From positions 1 through 49,008 of the forward strand of contig CADEGN010000016.1 of the NCBI GenBank assembly GCA_902826865.1: DNA of 49,008 nucleotides, given 5' to 3'. Below the pieces are notes generated by a model. It did no database searches and had not been told where the DNA came from. It saw nothing but the letters and a program-made list of their open reading frames with translations. The position numbers were made by a program, and so were the translations under genes. The first letter of the stretch is position 1; each line of letters begins with the position of its first letter. Below, one piece after another: positions 8,427 to 16,705 of this stretch. The stretch comes from an uncultured Myxococcales bacterium (GTDB lineage Bacteria; Myxococcota_A; Polyangia; Nannocystales; Nannocystaceae).

Positions 8427-10732
8427 GGTGCCTCGATAACTTCGATCCGCTCGATCGTGTCGTGCGGCAAGATCCGATCGACGACGTCGAGGTCTTCGGG
8501 GCGTACGCGTCCCACTACGCTGAACCGGCCGTCGAGATGCGGTTGCCGAGTTTGCGCGACGAAAAACTGGGAGCCGCCCGTGTCCTTGCCCGCCAAGGCG
8601 ATTCCGACAACACCGCGCTCGTAGCGGACGTCCGACCACTCGCACGGGATCACGAAGCCCGGACCACCGTAACCATCGCCGCGAGGATCGCCCCCTTGGA
8701 CGACGAAGCCGGGGACCACACGGTGAAATCGGAGGCCGTCGAACCGGCGCGCACGCGCGAGGTCCACCAGCACCGCCTGGGCGATCGGTGCGGGTGCTCC
8801 CGCAAACGCGATCTCGATCGCTCCGGCTTCGGTGTGCAGGCGCATGCCCGCGGCGCGCGGCTTTGCGGCGGCCTCCTCCACTGCGTGCGCAAACCCCTCA
8901 GGAAAAGCAATCGGGAGCCCCTGAAGGAACTGCTCGCGCAGCTCCGGCCAGCCGGCCAAAGCCGCCCAAGCCGCACGCCGGATCGCATCGCTGCGATCGG
9001 CGCACAGAGGAACGAGCGTGCGTGCCAGCCAAACCGGCGCCTCGGCAGCAGTCGCGGTCGTGGGCAACACAGGGCCGGCGTCGGGTTCGGCCGGCCGCGC
9101 TCGCGGTTCAGCGTTGCTGCGCGCCAGGGCACCGAGCGCCTCGATCGCGCCCAGTCGGGCTTCCATTGCGTGGTCACTATCCACGCGACCAAGCAGGCCC
9201 TCCAACGCCGGCACCGCCGCCGGATCGCGGCGGTCACGATCCGCCGCGCGCGCGGCGATCGCATTGGTTGCTGCGGCCAGCGCTCCGACGTCATCACTTG
9301 CAAGGGCGTCGCGTAGGACCGCCGAAACCCGCGGATCTTCGACATCGGCGAGGGCGGCGAGGGCCGGAGCGGCCACCGCGGGCCGTGCGTCGCCCGCCCA
9401 CGCCACAAGGGCATCAGCGCGCTGGCGTGCCCGCGCAGGTGTCGCGCTGCGCGCCACGATCTCGATCGCCACCGACACGCCATGGGTCGTCGGCAGCGAA
9501 CCACCGGTGACACACGTTTCTACCGGTGCCACGTTGCCATCGGTCACCGCTACCAGAGCGGCGATCTCGCACCGCGCGAGATCGATGATCTTGCGCATCC
9601 GGAGGTCGGAAGGCGACGTGCCCGCGAGACGAGCATCGAAACGCCGCAGCTTCGCAACCAGCTCGGGTGCGGCTTCGACCGCGCCGCGCAGGCTCTGCAA
9701 CCCCACGAGCAGTACGTGGGCGCGAGCCCCCTGCCAGACGCTCGGATCGCTGGCGACGAACTGATCAACCACATCGGCGCGCGTGCTGGCGTGCCCGGCG
9801 AGCGCTCGCACGGCTTCCACCGCAACCTCGGGAGCAACGTCGTCACTCCACCATGGAAGGACCGTCGACGGGATTTCTCCGAGGGCGGCGAGTGCCTTCC
9901 AGGCCAGGCGGGCCTCGTCAGGGTCCGACGATGCAGTCGCACGGCCGAGCCGCTCGACCCACGCAGCGCGCTCCGGCCCGGCGAACAACTCGGCGGAGGG
10001 CGTCACGCAGCGCCCGAGAGCAAACAACGCCGCCGCGCGGGCGGGTGACGAAGGCCCGGCGACCGCCTCTCCGAGCGGCTCGAGGATCGCGGCTGCAAGC
10101 GGATGCCGTCGTGCGCAAGCGACTCCAACTGCTTCCCACACGGACGCGCGGCGATCGACGTCGTCGATCGCCGCCGAGACCTCGACGGCGAACAAGCGTT
10201 GCGAGTGACGGCCGCCGAGTCGCGCCAGCGCCCAGATCGTCGCATCGGCAGTCGCGAGATCCTCGCTCACGGCGTAGCGGGTCCATAGGTGCTGCTCCAG
10301 TGCCTGCCACAGCCCATCGGGTTCGCGCGCTTCCCCGGGCGCGCCGGGCCACGGTTCGAGTAACCCCACCGCGGCGATCAAGCCGGCATCCGGCTCGCGC
10401 TCGCTCTGCTCGAGGGCCGCGAGCAGGGTCTGAGCCACCTCGGGTGCGCCGATCCGCGCGAGGCTTCGCGCGGCCGCGGTGCGCCCACGCGGGTCAGCGC
10501 CGGCAAGCGCCGCCGCCAACCGCGGCCCCGTGGCATCACGCGCCAGCTCAGCGGCCCTTAGCGCGTCGACCAGCGCGGGTGGCGGATCCCATGGGATACC
10601 GCTGTGCGACGGCAGGCCAACCCCGTCTAAAGAGGCGCCCCGTTGGTCTGCCACCTGTTGCTGCACCGCGAGAGGCCGCGGCTCGCCGCACAGAAGCAGC
10701 GCGGCAAGGGGCGTAAGGAACGTCGGGCGCAC
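8423..10732 (-). CDS. HEAT-repeat protein fused to a C-terminal cyclophilin peptidyl-prolyl isomerase
   Basis: About 769 residues from GTG 10732. An ATG at 10792 would add 20 residues but would run over the divergent neighbour's start. The N-terminus is hydrophobic (FLTPLAALLLCGEP), a likely signal or lipoprotein leader. Residues about 70-590 are Ala/Leu/Arg-rich helical pairs typical of HEAT or PBS-lyase repeats. The last 165 residues are a cyclophilin domain with FHRVVPGFVVQGGDPRGDGYGG (Arg, Phe and Gln of the active site), GGSQFFV and HLDGRFSVVGRV (His at the Trp121 position, as in many bacterial cyclophilins). The family catalyses cis-trans isomerisation of X-Pro bonds; the HEAT part probably selects client proteins in the envelope. 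It is translationally coupled to thiD. Confidence 0.85.
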   Translation of the reverse strand: MRPTFLTPLAALLLCGEPRPLAVQQQVADQRGASLDGVGLPSHSGIPWDPPPALVDALRAAELARDATGPRLAAALAGADPRGRTAAARSLARIGAPEVAQTLLAALEQSEREPDAGLIAAVGLLEPWPGAPGEAREPDGLWQALEQHLWTRYAVSEDLATADATIWALARLGGRHSQRLFAVEVSAAIDDVDRRASVWEAVGVACARRHPLAAAILEPLGEAVAGPSSPARAAALFALGRCVTPSAELFAGPERAAWVERLGRATASSDPDEARLAWKALAALGEIPSTVLPWWSDDVAPEVAVEAVRALAGHASTRADVVDQFVASDPSVWQGARAHVLLVGLQSLRGAVEAAPELVAKLRRFDARLAGTSPSDLRMRKIIDLARCEIAALVAVTDGNVAPVETCVTGGSLPTTHGVSVAIEIVARSATPARARQRADALVAWAGDARPAVAAPALAALADVEDPRVSAVLRDALASDDVGALAAATNAIAARAADRDRRDPAAVPALEGLLGRVDSDHAMEARLGAIEALGALARSNAEPRARPAEPDAGPVLPTTATAAEAPVWLARTLVPLCADRSDAIRRAAWAALAGWPELREQFLQGLPIAFPEGFAHAVEEAAAKPRAAGMRLHTEAGAIEIAFAGAPAPIAQAVLVDLARARRFDGLRFHRVVPGFVVQGGDPRGDGYGGPGFVIPCEWSDVRYERGVVGIALAGKDTGGSQFFVAQTRQPHLDGRFSVVGRVRPEDLDVVDRILPHDTIERIEVIEAP

Positions 10733-10778
10733 AAACGGCAGATTAGCCGACTGCCGCGGATCCGGTACACTTCCGCCT

Positions 10779-11003
10779 ATGGCGAAGTTCACCGGGAAAG
10801 TCCGGCTCAGCGATCTCGAGGGTGGGTTCTACGAACTCGTCGCTGACGATGGCACGGTTTACCGCCTCGAAGGCGCCCTCGATGTCGACGATGGTGCCCG
10901 TGTACGTGTCCACGGACGTGTCGACAGCGGCGGCATCGGCATCCACATGAGTGGGCCCGCAATCGTCGTCGAGCGCGTCGAGCACATCGCGGGCAAAGGG
11001 TGA
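10779..11003 (+). CDS. Small beta-rich protein, DUF5818-like
   Basis: The ATG at 10779 gives a 74-residue acidic protein with no leader. It has alternating beta segments (KFTGKVRLSDLEGGFYELV, GTVYRLEGAL, ARVRVHGRV, IHMSGPAIVVERVEHI), suggesting a small OB-like barrel. It resembles short DUF5818-type proteins in which a VTLTGxV segment is followed by GGxxxLxxDDGxxYxL; that match is from memory. It is divergent from the HEAT-cyclophilin gene (46 nt between chosen starts) and convergent with tRNA-Leu(CAG). Confidence 0.6.
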   Translation: MAKFTGKVRLSDLEGGFYELVADDGTVYRLEGALDVDDGARVRVHGRVDSGGIGIHMSGPAIVVERVEHIAGKG

Positions 11004-11020
11004 AGCGCCACATCCACAAA

Positions 11021-11047
11021 CAGATAGGCCCGGGGGGCACCCGGGCC
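11021..11047 (-). terminator. Terminator of tRNA-Leu(CAG), possibly bidirectional
   Basis: A perfect 8-bp GC stem (GGCCCGGG at 11027-11034, CCCGGGCC at 11040-11047, 5-nt loop) lies 10 nt beyond the tRNA 3' end on the minus strand. It is followed there by TATCTGTTTG, a U-rich tail. It may also stop the convergent small gene. Confidence 0.6.
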
Positions 11048-11056
11048 GGCTGGCTG

Positions 11057-11138
11057 TGCGAGGGAAGGGACTCGAACCCCCACGTCGTGAGACACACGGA
11101 CCTGAACCGTGCGCGTCTACCAATTTCGCCACCCTCGC
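11057..11138 (-). tRNA. tRNA-Leu, anticodon CAG
   Basis: Minus strand: acceptor stem GCGAGGG/CCCTCGC with discriminator A, D-arm AATTGGTAGACGC, anticodon stem CACGG/CCGTG with loop TTCAGGT (anticodon CAG), long class II variable arm, and T-loop GTTCGAGTC. It is 82 nt long and the 3' CCA is not encoded. The T-stem contains two G-U pairs. It decodes CUG, the commonest leucine codon in this GC-rich DNA. Confidence 0.95.
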
Positions 11139-11151
11139 GTGCGGCGGGCAG

Positions 11152-11180
11152 ACCCTAGGGCGCCGCGGTCCATCCGTCAA
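11152..11180 (-). promoter_or_regulatory. Sigma-70-like promoter of tRNA-Leu(CAG)
   Basis: Minus strand: TTGACG (11180-11175), 17-nt spacer, TAGGGT (11157-11152). Initiation about 7 nt further would fall just before the mature 5' end at 11138. The -35 box overlaps the stop codon of the coiled-coil gene, so the tRNA promoter is embedded in that gene's 3' end. Confidence 0.6.
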
Positions 11181-14100
11181 GAGGGTTTGCGCGCGTCGCC
11201 GGCGTTGGCCGGAAGTGACGTCGCCTCGGCCTCCGCCTGCCAGGCATCGTCGTCGATCCGCTCGGCCACGACGCGCGCTGGTCCGCGCAACTCGATCGGC
11301 CGAGAACCGGTCGCGGATTGACCGCCCGAATCGTCCACCGGCGTGGGCACTGCGGTCGTCTCCGCAGTCCGACGCTCGGAGGCTGCTCTGGCTGCCGCCG
11401 TTGGCAGTAGGATCGGCGTCGCCGACAGGGCCGCATCACCCATCTGATCGAGATCAGCGAAGAGTTCGTCGACGCCGTTCTCGAGCGCACGGGTCCCTCC
11501 TTCCGCACCGATCCGCGCCAGTTTCGCGCGCTCACTCGCCAGCAGGCGTTCGTTCTCCACGTTGCGAGCCTGCGCTGCGGCCAGCAACGTGCGAGTTACC
11601 TCGAGCTCGTCGAGCGTCTCGTCGAGCTGTTCGCGCTGGCGCTCGAGCTGGGCCAAGCCTGCCGCCAAACGGGCCGCATTCCGATCGCTGGCGTCACTCA
11701 TCTCCCAGATTCGCTGCTCAGCACCATCGAGCAGCGCCAGCGCTCGCTCGTGTTCCTCGGCGCGAATCTCGAGCTCGCGTTGCAGCCGGCGCGGGCGCTG
11801 ACGGTCAACTGGCGGTGGCTCCCCGGGGGTCGAACCCAACTCGCTCGCCCGCGGCGACACGTCCCCGAGCAGCTGGCGAAGGCGGGCGACCTCCGCGACC
11901 GCCGCAGCTGGCCAGTTTCGCATGTGCTCGGCGGCATCCGGCGAGCCTTCACCCGCGCCGACCTGCAACACCTCGCCAAGGCGCTCGTTGGCGCGAGCGG
12001 CGGCATCTAGCTCTCGGCGTAGCGTGAACAGCTCGGCGCCGCTTGATTCCTGAGCGCCGGAAAGATCCTCGAGTTCCTGCTCACGTTCACGGAGCAAGCG
12101 ACGCAGTAGCTCGCGCTCGCTGCCGAGTTGCTCGAGCTGGCCTTGCAGTCCAACCGCGTGTTGCTCGGCGGCGCGGCGTTCCTCGCGCTGAGCCTCCACT
12201 TGGAGCTGCAAGTCGCCGATGTTGGCAGCGAGTTGCTCGAGTTCGATCCCTCGCACTTCGAGTTCGTTTTCCAGATCATTGGCGTTCCCACCCCGCTCGT
12301 CGGCGAGTCGCCGTAGCCGTTCGAGCTCCCCGCCGATCTCGGCGAGCTGCTGATCGCGGCGCCGAAGCTGCGCCTGCGCGTCTTGCTCGCGCGCCCGTAG
12401 CTGCTCGATTCGAAGCGACTGCTCAGCGAGCTCACGCGCCCGGAGCTCGAGTTCGTGCCGAACATGCTGCAGATCTGCGTCCCGGGACGACACCGCCTCG
12501 AGCTCGCGACGCTGCCGGGTGATCTCCTCGTCGCGACTGCGGACGGCGCCGACAAGATCAGATCGAGCTAACTCGAGCTGCCGAAGCTCGGTGGCAAAAC
12601 GCTCCAGATCGTGCTGCCTGGCGGCTTCCGCCGCTCGGGCGCTCTCAATCTGCTCACGCAACCGTTCGACCTCGCTGGCAAGTTTGACGTTCTCGACGCG
12701 TTCGCGTTGGACCTCGTCACGCGCCGTCCAGACCCGTTCCTCGAGCTTTTCGATCGCGGCGGCTCGTCGGGTCGCCTCTTCGCGCAAGCGGTCCCGATCT
12801 ATCGCGACCTCAGCAAGTATCCGTCCCTGCTCGATATTCTGCGCCGCGGTCGCACTGAGTTCATCGGCGCGACTGTGACTCTGAGCAAGCAACTTTTGCT
12901 GCTGTTCAGCGCGCTCGCGGAGGACTCCGACCTCCGCTGAGAGCCGACCCATCTCATCCACGCGATGCGACAGCTGTTCATCGAGGTGGCTAGCGCGAGC
13001 GCGCGCGAGCTCCAGCTCGGTCTCCAGACGAACCGCGAGAGATCGCGCCGCATCGCGCTCTACCGCAGCAACCTCGAGCTGCCGCGCGATCTGCTCGCGC
13101 TCTCCATGCAGGCGATCGAGTTGGGCGCGTTGCTCGGACAGCGACTGCGTACGCTCCTCCAGCTCACGCCCACGGGTGTCGGCGCGCTCGCTCACCCGTG
13201 ACAAGGACTGCTCCAGGTCGTGAACCGTGCGCGTGAGAACCGCGACGTCGGTGTCGCGTGAGCGCACGCGCTCGTCCGCCTGCTGCAGCCGCGTGCGGAG
13301 CTCACCAAGCTCTCCGAGCGTTCTCGGCGACTCGTCGGCTTGGCGAAGAGCGGCCTGGAGATCGGTACGTTCGCGCTCGAGCACTTGCAGCTGCGCCCGC
13401 ACGTCAGTCAGATCACGGGCCCCGATCTCGCTAAGACGACGCGCTTCTTCGAGCTCGCGGGTAAGCTCGGCGAGTTTCTCGAGCTCCGGCGCTGAAATCT
13501 CGACCGCCGCGGTGGCGATCGCTGTAGCGGCGATCCCACTTCGGTGGGCCTCGTCCACATCGGTGGAAACAGGCACGAGCAAGCACTCGAGCACCTCGTG
13601 CAACCGAGATACGGCACCGGGGGCGCCGGCAAGCGCGAGATAGTGCGATGCCTCGGGCTGGCGCTGAAGCAGGCCTTCGCGCATGGTAATGCGCAGAGGT
13701 GGGTCATCGTCGATCACCGGCGTGAGAGAGAACCCGCGCCAGGGGATCTGCGCCACCATCTGCGTGCGGGCAAACACCGTTGCGATCTCGCCCTCGAGCG
13801 TCCAGAAATCGAGCGGCGAGGAGTGCGAGTGCTCGCTCCAGCCGGCGAACAGGCCATCGTCGGTGAGCACCCGCCGGGCCTCGCGCAACGTTGCGGCACG
13901 TACGTCGGGACTGAGGTAAGGCCACGACTCGATGCAGGCCACCAAGTGCACCGATCGATCCGGCACCGGGATCGCAGGAACGCCATCACGCACATCGAAC
14001 CCCGCCTCGCGATGAGGAGCGCCGATGATCGTCACGCGTGCGCCTGCATCGCGCAGTCGTCGTGCCCCGTCGAAGTCGCGCGGCGCGATCAATACGATGG

Positions 14101-14245
14101 CTCGCGGGCCGACTGCACCCGGGCGCGCGACGCCATGGACCGTAGAAGCGGCCCATGCCCTGTCGCTGGACGCACGCTCAACCACCCAGCGTTCGAGGGC
14201 GAGATAAGCCGGCAGATACGGCGCACCGTGCAAGGAACGGATCAT
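11177..14245 (-). CDS. Methyltransferase-like domain fused to a very long coiled coil
   Basis: The 1022-residue product (ATG 14245) has two parts. Residues 1 to about 200 resemble a class I SAM methyltransferase. A Rossmann-type beta-alpha start (RAIVLIAPRDFDGARRLRDAG) is followed by a VHLVACIESWPYLS acidic-loop equivalent and a LREARRVLTDDGLFAGWSEH segment like the Methyltransf_11 motif. The glycine-rich SAM loop is absent, so catalysis is doubtful. Residues about 250-930 are almost continuous heptad-rich coiled coil (Glu/Arg/Leu/Gln), like SMC or polar scaffolds. The last 90 residues are low complexity. The family is not recognised. A signalling-like head on a long rod recalls AglZ/FrzS architecture, though their heads are pseudo-receivers. 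It lies about 3.4 kb from the Glt cluster. Confidence 0.75.
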   Translation of the reverse strand: MIRSLHGAPYLPAYLALERWVVERASSDRAWAASTVHGVARPGAVGPRAIVLIAPRDFDGARRLRDAGARVTIIGAPHREAGFDVRDGVPAIPVPDRSVHLVACIESWPYLSPDVRAATLREARRVLTDDGLFAGWSEHSHSSPLDFWTLEGEIATVFARTQMVAQIPWRGFSLTPVIDDDPPLRITMREGLLQRQPEASHYLALAGAPGAVSRLHEVLECLLVPVSTDVDEAHRSGIAATAIATAAVEISAPELEKLAELTRELEEARRLSEIGARDLTDVRAQLQVLERERTDLQAALRQADESPRTLGELGELRTRLQQADERVRSRDTDVAVLTRTVHDLEQSLSRVSERADTRGRELEERTQSLSEQRAQLDRLHGEREQIARQLEVAAVERDAARSLAVRLETELELARARASHLDEQLSHRVDEMGRLSAEVGVLRERAEQQQKLLAQSHSRADELSATAAQNIEQGRILAEVAIDRDRLREEATRRAAAIEKLEERVWTARDEVQRERVENVKLASEVERLREQIESARAAEAARQHDLERFATELRQLELARSDLVGAVRSRDEEITRQRRELEAVSSRDADLQHVRHELELRARELAEQSLRIEQLRAREQDAQAQLRRRDQQLAEIGGELERLRRLADERGGNANDLENELEVRGIELEQLAANIGDLQLQVEAQREERRAAEQHAVGLQGQLEQLGSERELLRRLLREREQELEDLSGAQESSGAELFTLRRELDAAARANERLGEVLQVGAGEGSPDAAEHMRNWPAAAVAEVARLRQLLGDVSPRASELGSTPGEPPPVDRQRPRRLQRELEIRAEEHERALALLDGAEQRIWEMSDASDRNAARLAAGLAQLERQREQLDETLDELEVTRTLLAAAQARNVENERLLASERAKLARIGAEGGTRALENGVDELFADLDQMGDAALSATPILLPTAAARAASERRTAETTAVPTPVDDSGGQSATGSRPIELRGPARVVAERIDDDAWQAEAEATSLPANAGDARKPS

Positions 14246-14398
14246 AGCGGGGGCGTCGGCGCGCGGCCACGGCCTGTGGGCTCGGTGTGGTTGGCGCACC
14301 CCGCAAGGCGAGATCCTCGTGCCCCACGCGAATTGCCGGTGCCTCGCGCCGCTTTGGCAAGCCCGGGAACCAGGGCTCACGCTCGACGCGCAAGAAAG

Positions 14399-14407
14399 TG
14401 TGATAAT
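14399..14407 (+). promoter_or_regulatory. Extended -10 promoter for the small membrane protein gene
   Basis: TGTGATAAT (extended TGn plus GATAAT) lies 28 nt before the GTG start at 14435, with a strong Shine-Dalgarno GGAGGG at 14415-14420. No good -35 box is seen. The location supports a start at 14435. Confidence 0.5.
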
Positions 14408-14434
14408 CCGAACCGGAGGGTGAGATCGAACAAC

Positions 14435-14866
14435 GTGCCTGCGGTCCGGTACAAGCAGCCTCGGGTGTTGAACGTTGTCTCAGTCACGTTCCTGCTCGTG
14501 CTGGTTTCCGCGGGGTACGCGGCCTACGAGTATGTCGGGGTCCTGTTCCAGCGCCAGGAGGCCTACCGCGTGCTCGAAGAACACGGCTCGAAGCTAGCCG
14601 CGCGCCATAAGCTCTACATCCGCGACAATAAGGAGCGCGAGGTCCTGCGCAAGCATATGCACGCGGAGCTCGTTCGGATGGGGATCGAAGATCCCGAGAT
14701 GCAAACGTGGATCGAAGTCGATACCGCCCGTGACAACCCTGGAGGGCCTGCTGGGGGCCGCCTCGGCGTCGTGTACACATCGCGCTATCACTGGCCCTTC
14801 GACATGCTGCCGCCCATTACGCGTGACGAGCAGGTCGAGCACCAACTGATGTTCCGCGCGAACTAG
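14435..14866 (+). CDS. Small single-pass membrane protein of unknown function
   Basis: The 143-residue product begins at GTG 14435. It has one transmembrane helix near residues 11-32 (LNVVSVTFLLVLVSAGYAAY) preceded by basic residues, so the remainder is probably periplasmic. The outer part starts with an amphipathic helix rich in Arg/Lys/Glu (about 35-75) and ends in a compact, aromatic region around residues 108-140 (VVYTSRYHWPFDMLPPITR). No enzyme motif is recognised. It is transcribed divergently from the coiled-coil gene and precedes the adenylate cyclase gene by 213 nt, so a shared transcript is possible but not shown. Confidence 0.7.
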   Translation: MPAVRYKQPRVLNVVSVTFLLVLVSAGYAAYEYVGVLFQRQEAYRVLEEHGSKLAARHKLYIRDNKEREVLRKHMHAELVRMGIEDPEMQTWIEVDTARDNPGGPAGGRLGVVYTSRYHWPFDMLPPITRDEQVEHQLMFRAN

Positions 14867-15055
14867 AGCGGACCTGATCATTTCCGGCCACCCAGCGAAC
14901 ACTGCCCGGGGCCAGCCCGCGGCGTCATGACTGAATGGCGCCGTTGCTGGGAGCTCGAAACGCGGCGCCTGCGGGCCCCGTGAGCGTGACACCAGGGCGC
15001 GCGCCTGCGCTGGCGCCGGAAAACGCGGGATGAAGGCCGCGGCGGCCAAACGACC

Positions 15056-15064
15056 TGATATGAT
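15056..15064 (+). promoter_or_regulatory. Weak extended -10 candidate for the adenylate cyclase gene
   Basis: TGATATGAT (TGn plus TATGAT) ends 15 nt before the ATG at 15080. No -35 is evident and the 5' leader would be about 9 nt, too short for a normal ribosome-binding site, so a near-leaderless transcript would be implied. Confidence 0.3.
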
Positions 15065-15079
15065 CGGGGTTAAACGCGG

Positions 15080-16705
15080 ATGCCCGCACGCCTCATTCTG
15101 GTCACGGGCGAGGGACCGACGGAACACGCCCTGTCGGCGTTCAACACCCTCGGTCGACACCCCGACAACACGGTACAGGTGCTCGACCGGATCGTCTCCA
15201 AGGAGCATTGCCGGATCACCCGCGGCCCGCACGGGAAGTACGTCCTGCGCGACATCGGCAGCCTCAACGGCAGTTTCGTAAACGGCGAGCGGGTCAGTGA
15301 GCGCACCCTCGAGTCTGGCGACGAGATTTCACTCGGTAATACCGTGCTCCGCTTTGTTGAGGACGAGCCGGCAACGTCCTCTGTCAAGAACCTCACGATG
15401 TTCACCGACCAGGTGCAAAGCCAGGTCCGCAGCAGCGTCGACGCCAGTGCCCACTTCTTGCCGGCAAGCTCGATCACCAACATCGAAGCCCTTCGCGCAG
15501 ACTATGAGAAGCTCCGTATCGCCCACGAGCTTTCGCAGCGACTCTCGGTCGACACGGATCTCGACGATCTTTGCCGCAAGATCATTGATGAGACCTTCCA
15601 GCTGATCCGCGCCGATCGAGCGGTGATCCTCTTGATCGACCCCGAGACCGACGAGTTTGTGCCGCGCTACGTCAAGCAGAAGCACGAAGACGGGCAGATC
15701 CAGCTATCAAGCAGCATCCTCCACGAAGTTAAGAGCAACAAGCGCGCGGTGCTGTCATCCGATGCCATGCTCGACGAACGCTTCCGAGCAGCGAAGAGCA
15801 TCATTATGCAAGGTATTCGCTCCACGATGTGCGTACCGATGTTGTACGCCGATCGCCTTCTTGGGGCGATGCACATGGACTCACTGCTCACGACCAACGC
15901 GTTCACCGAGAAGGACCTCACCCTGTTCCAAGGCATTGCCACCCAGGCTGCGGTCGCAATCGAGAACAACCGCTTGGCCCTGAAGATCGAGCGCGAAGCC
16001 GAGACACGCGTGCAGTTCCAACGCCTGCTTTCGCCGCACCTTGTGGAGCAGATCGTCGCCGGGGCGATCCAGCTCGATCAGGCTGGGAGCCTGATCGACG
16101 TCACTATGCTCTTCGCCGACATCCGCGGCTTTACTTCGATGAGCGAGCGCCACACCCCCGAGGAAATGGTCCGCACGCTCAACGCGTACTTCGAAGTCAT
16201 GGTGGACGTGCTGTTTCGCAATGGCGGCACGCTGGACAAGTACGTCGGCGACGAAGTGATCGGGCTCTTCGGAGCTCCCGTCCCACGCGCAGACGCGCCG
16301 GTGTGTGCCATTCGCTGCGGCCTCGAGATGCAGCGTGCACTGGAAGAGTTCAATCGGATGCGCGTCGCAACCGGAGCGGAACCCATTCGCATCGGAATCG
16401 GCGTAAACACCGGTCCGGTGATCGCCGGAGCGATCGGGTCGTCACGAACGCTGCAGTACACAGTCATCGGCGACGCCGTGAATATCGCGTCCCGCCTGTG
16501 CAACCTCGCTGGGCCAGACGAGGTGTTGATTAGCCACTCGACCTACGAGCATGTCCGCGAGCACATCGCTGTCGAGAACCGCGATCCCGTGATGGTCAAG
16601 GGGAAAGCAAGACCGATCGAGATCTATCGGGCCATCGGCGTGCTTGATTCGGCGCCGATGCAGACGCGCGCGACGCGGCAGTTGTCAGAGAACGAACGCC
16701 CATGA
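15080..16705 (+). CDS. FHA-GAF class III adenylate cyclase
   Basis: Cytoplasmic signalling enzyme making cAMP from ATP. The 541 residues carry an FHA phosphothreonine-binding domain at about 1-95 (LGRHPDN, VSKEHCRI, DIGSLNGSFVNG), a GAF sensor at about 160-300, and a class III cyclase domain at about 335-525. Catalytic residues are in place: metal-binding Asp347 (LFADIRGF) and Asp391 (KYVGDE), adenine-selecting Lys387 and Thr461 (YTVIGD), and Asn468/Arg472 for the transition state (VNIASRL). Lys plus Thr marks an adenylate, not guanylate, cyclase and fits subclass IIIb, some of whose members respond to bicarbonate. The FHA head suggests control by a Ser/Thr kinase. The stop overlaps the next start as ATGA. 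Confidence 0.93.
   Translation: MPARLILVTGEGPTEHALSAFNTLGRHPDNTVQVLDRIVSKEHCRITRGPHGKYVLRDIGSLNGSFVNGERVSERTLESGDEISLGNTVLRFVEDEPATSSVKNLTMFTDQVQSQVRSSVDASAHFLPASSITNIEALRADYEKLRIAHELSQRLSVDTDLDDLCRKIIDETFQLIRADRAVILLIDPETDEFVPRYVKQKHEDGQIQLSSSILHEVKSNKRAVLSSDAMLDERFRAAKSIIMQGIRSTMCVPMLYADRLLGAMHMDSLLTTNAFTEKDLTLFQGIATQAAVAIENNRLALKIEREAETRVQFQRLLSPHLVEQIVAGAIQLDQAGSLIDVTMLFADIRGFTSMSERHTPEEMVRTLNAYFEVMVDVLFRNGGTLDKYVGDEVIGLFGAPVPRADAPVCAIRCGLEMQRALEEFNRMRVATGAEPIRIGIGVNTGPVIAGAIGSSRTLQYTVIGDAVNIASRLCNLAGPDEVLISHSTYEHVREHIAVENRDPVMVKGKARPIEIYRAIGVLDSAPMQTRATRQLSENERP

Noticed and set aside
13544-14434. Long open frame on the plus strand upstream of the small membrane protein
   Set aside because: It is the antisense shadow of the coiled-coil gene; Arg/Ala-rich composition without motifs, and the promoter plus ribosome-binding site support a start at 14435.
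14927-14983. 18-codon open frame (ATG at 14927) before the cyclase gene
   Set aside because: No ribosome-binding site, no link to the cyclase start and no sign of conservation that can be judged here.
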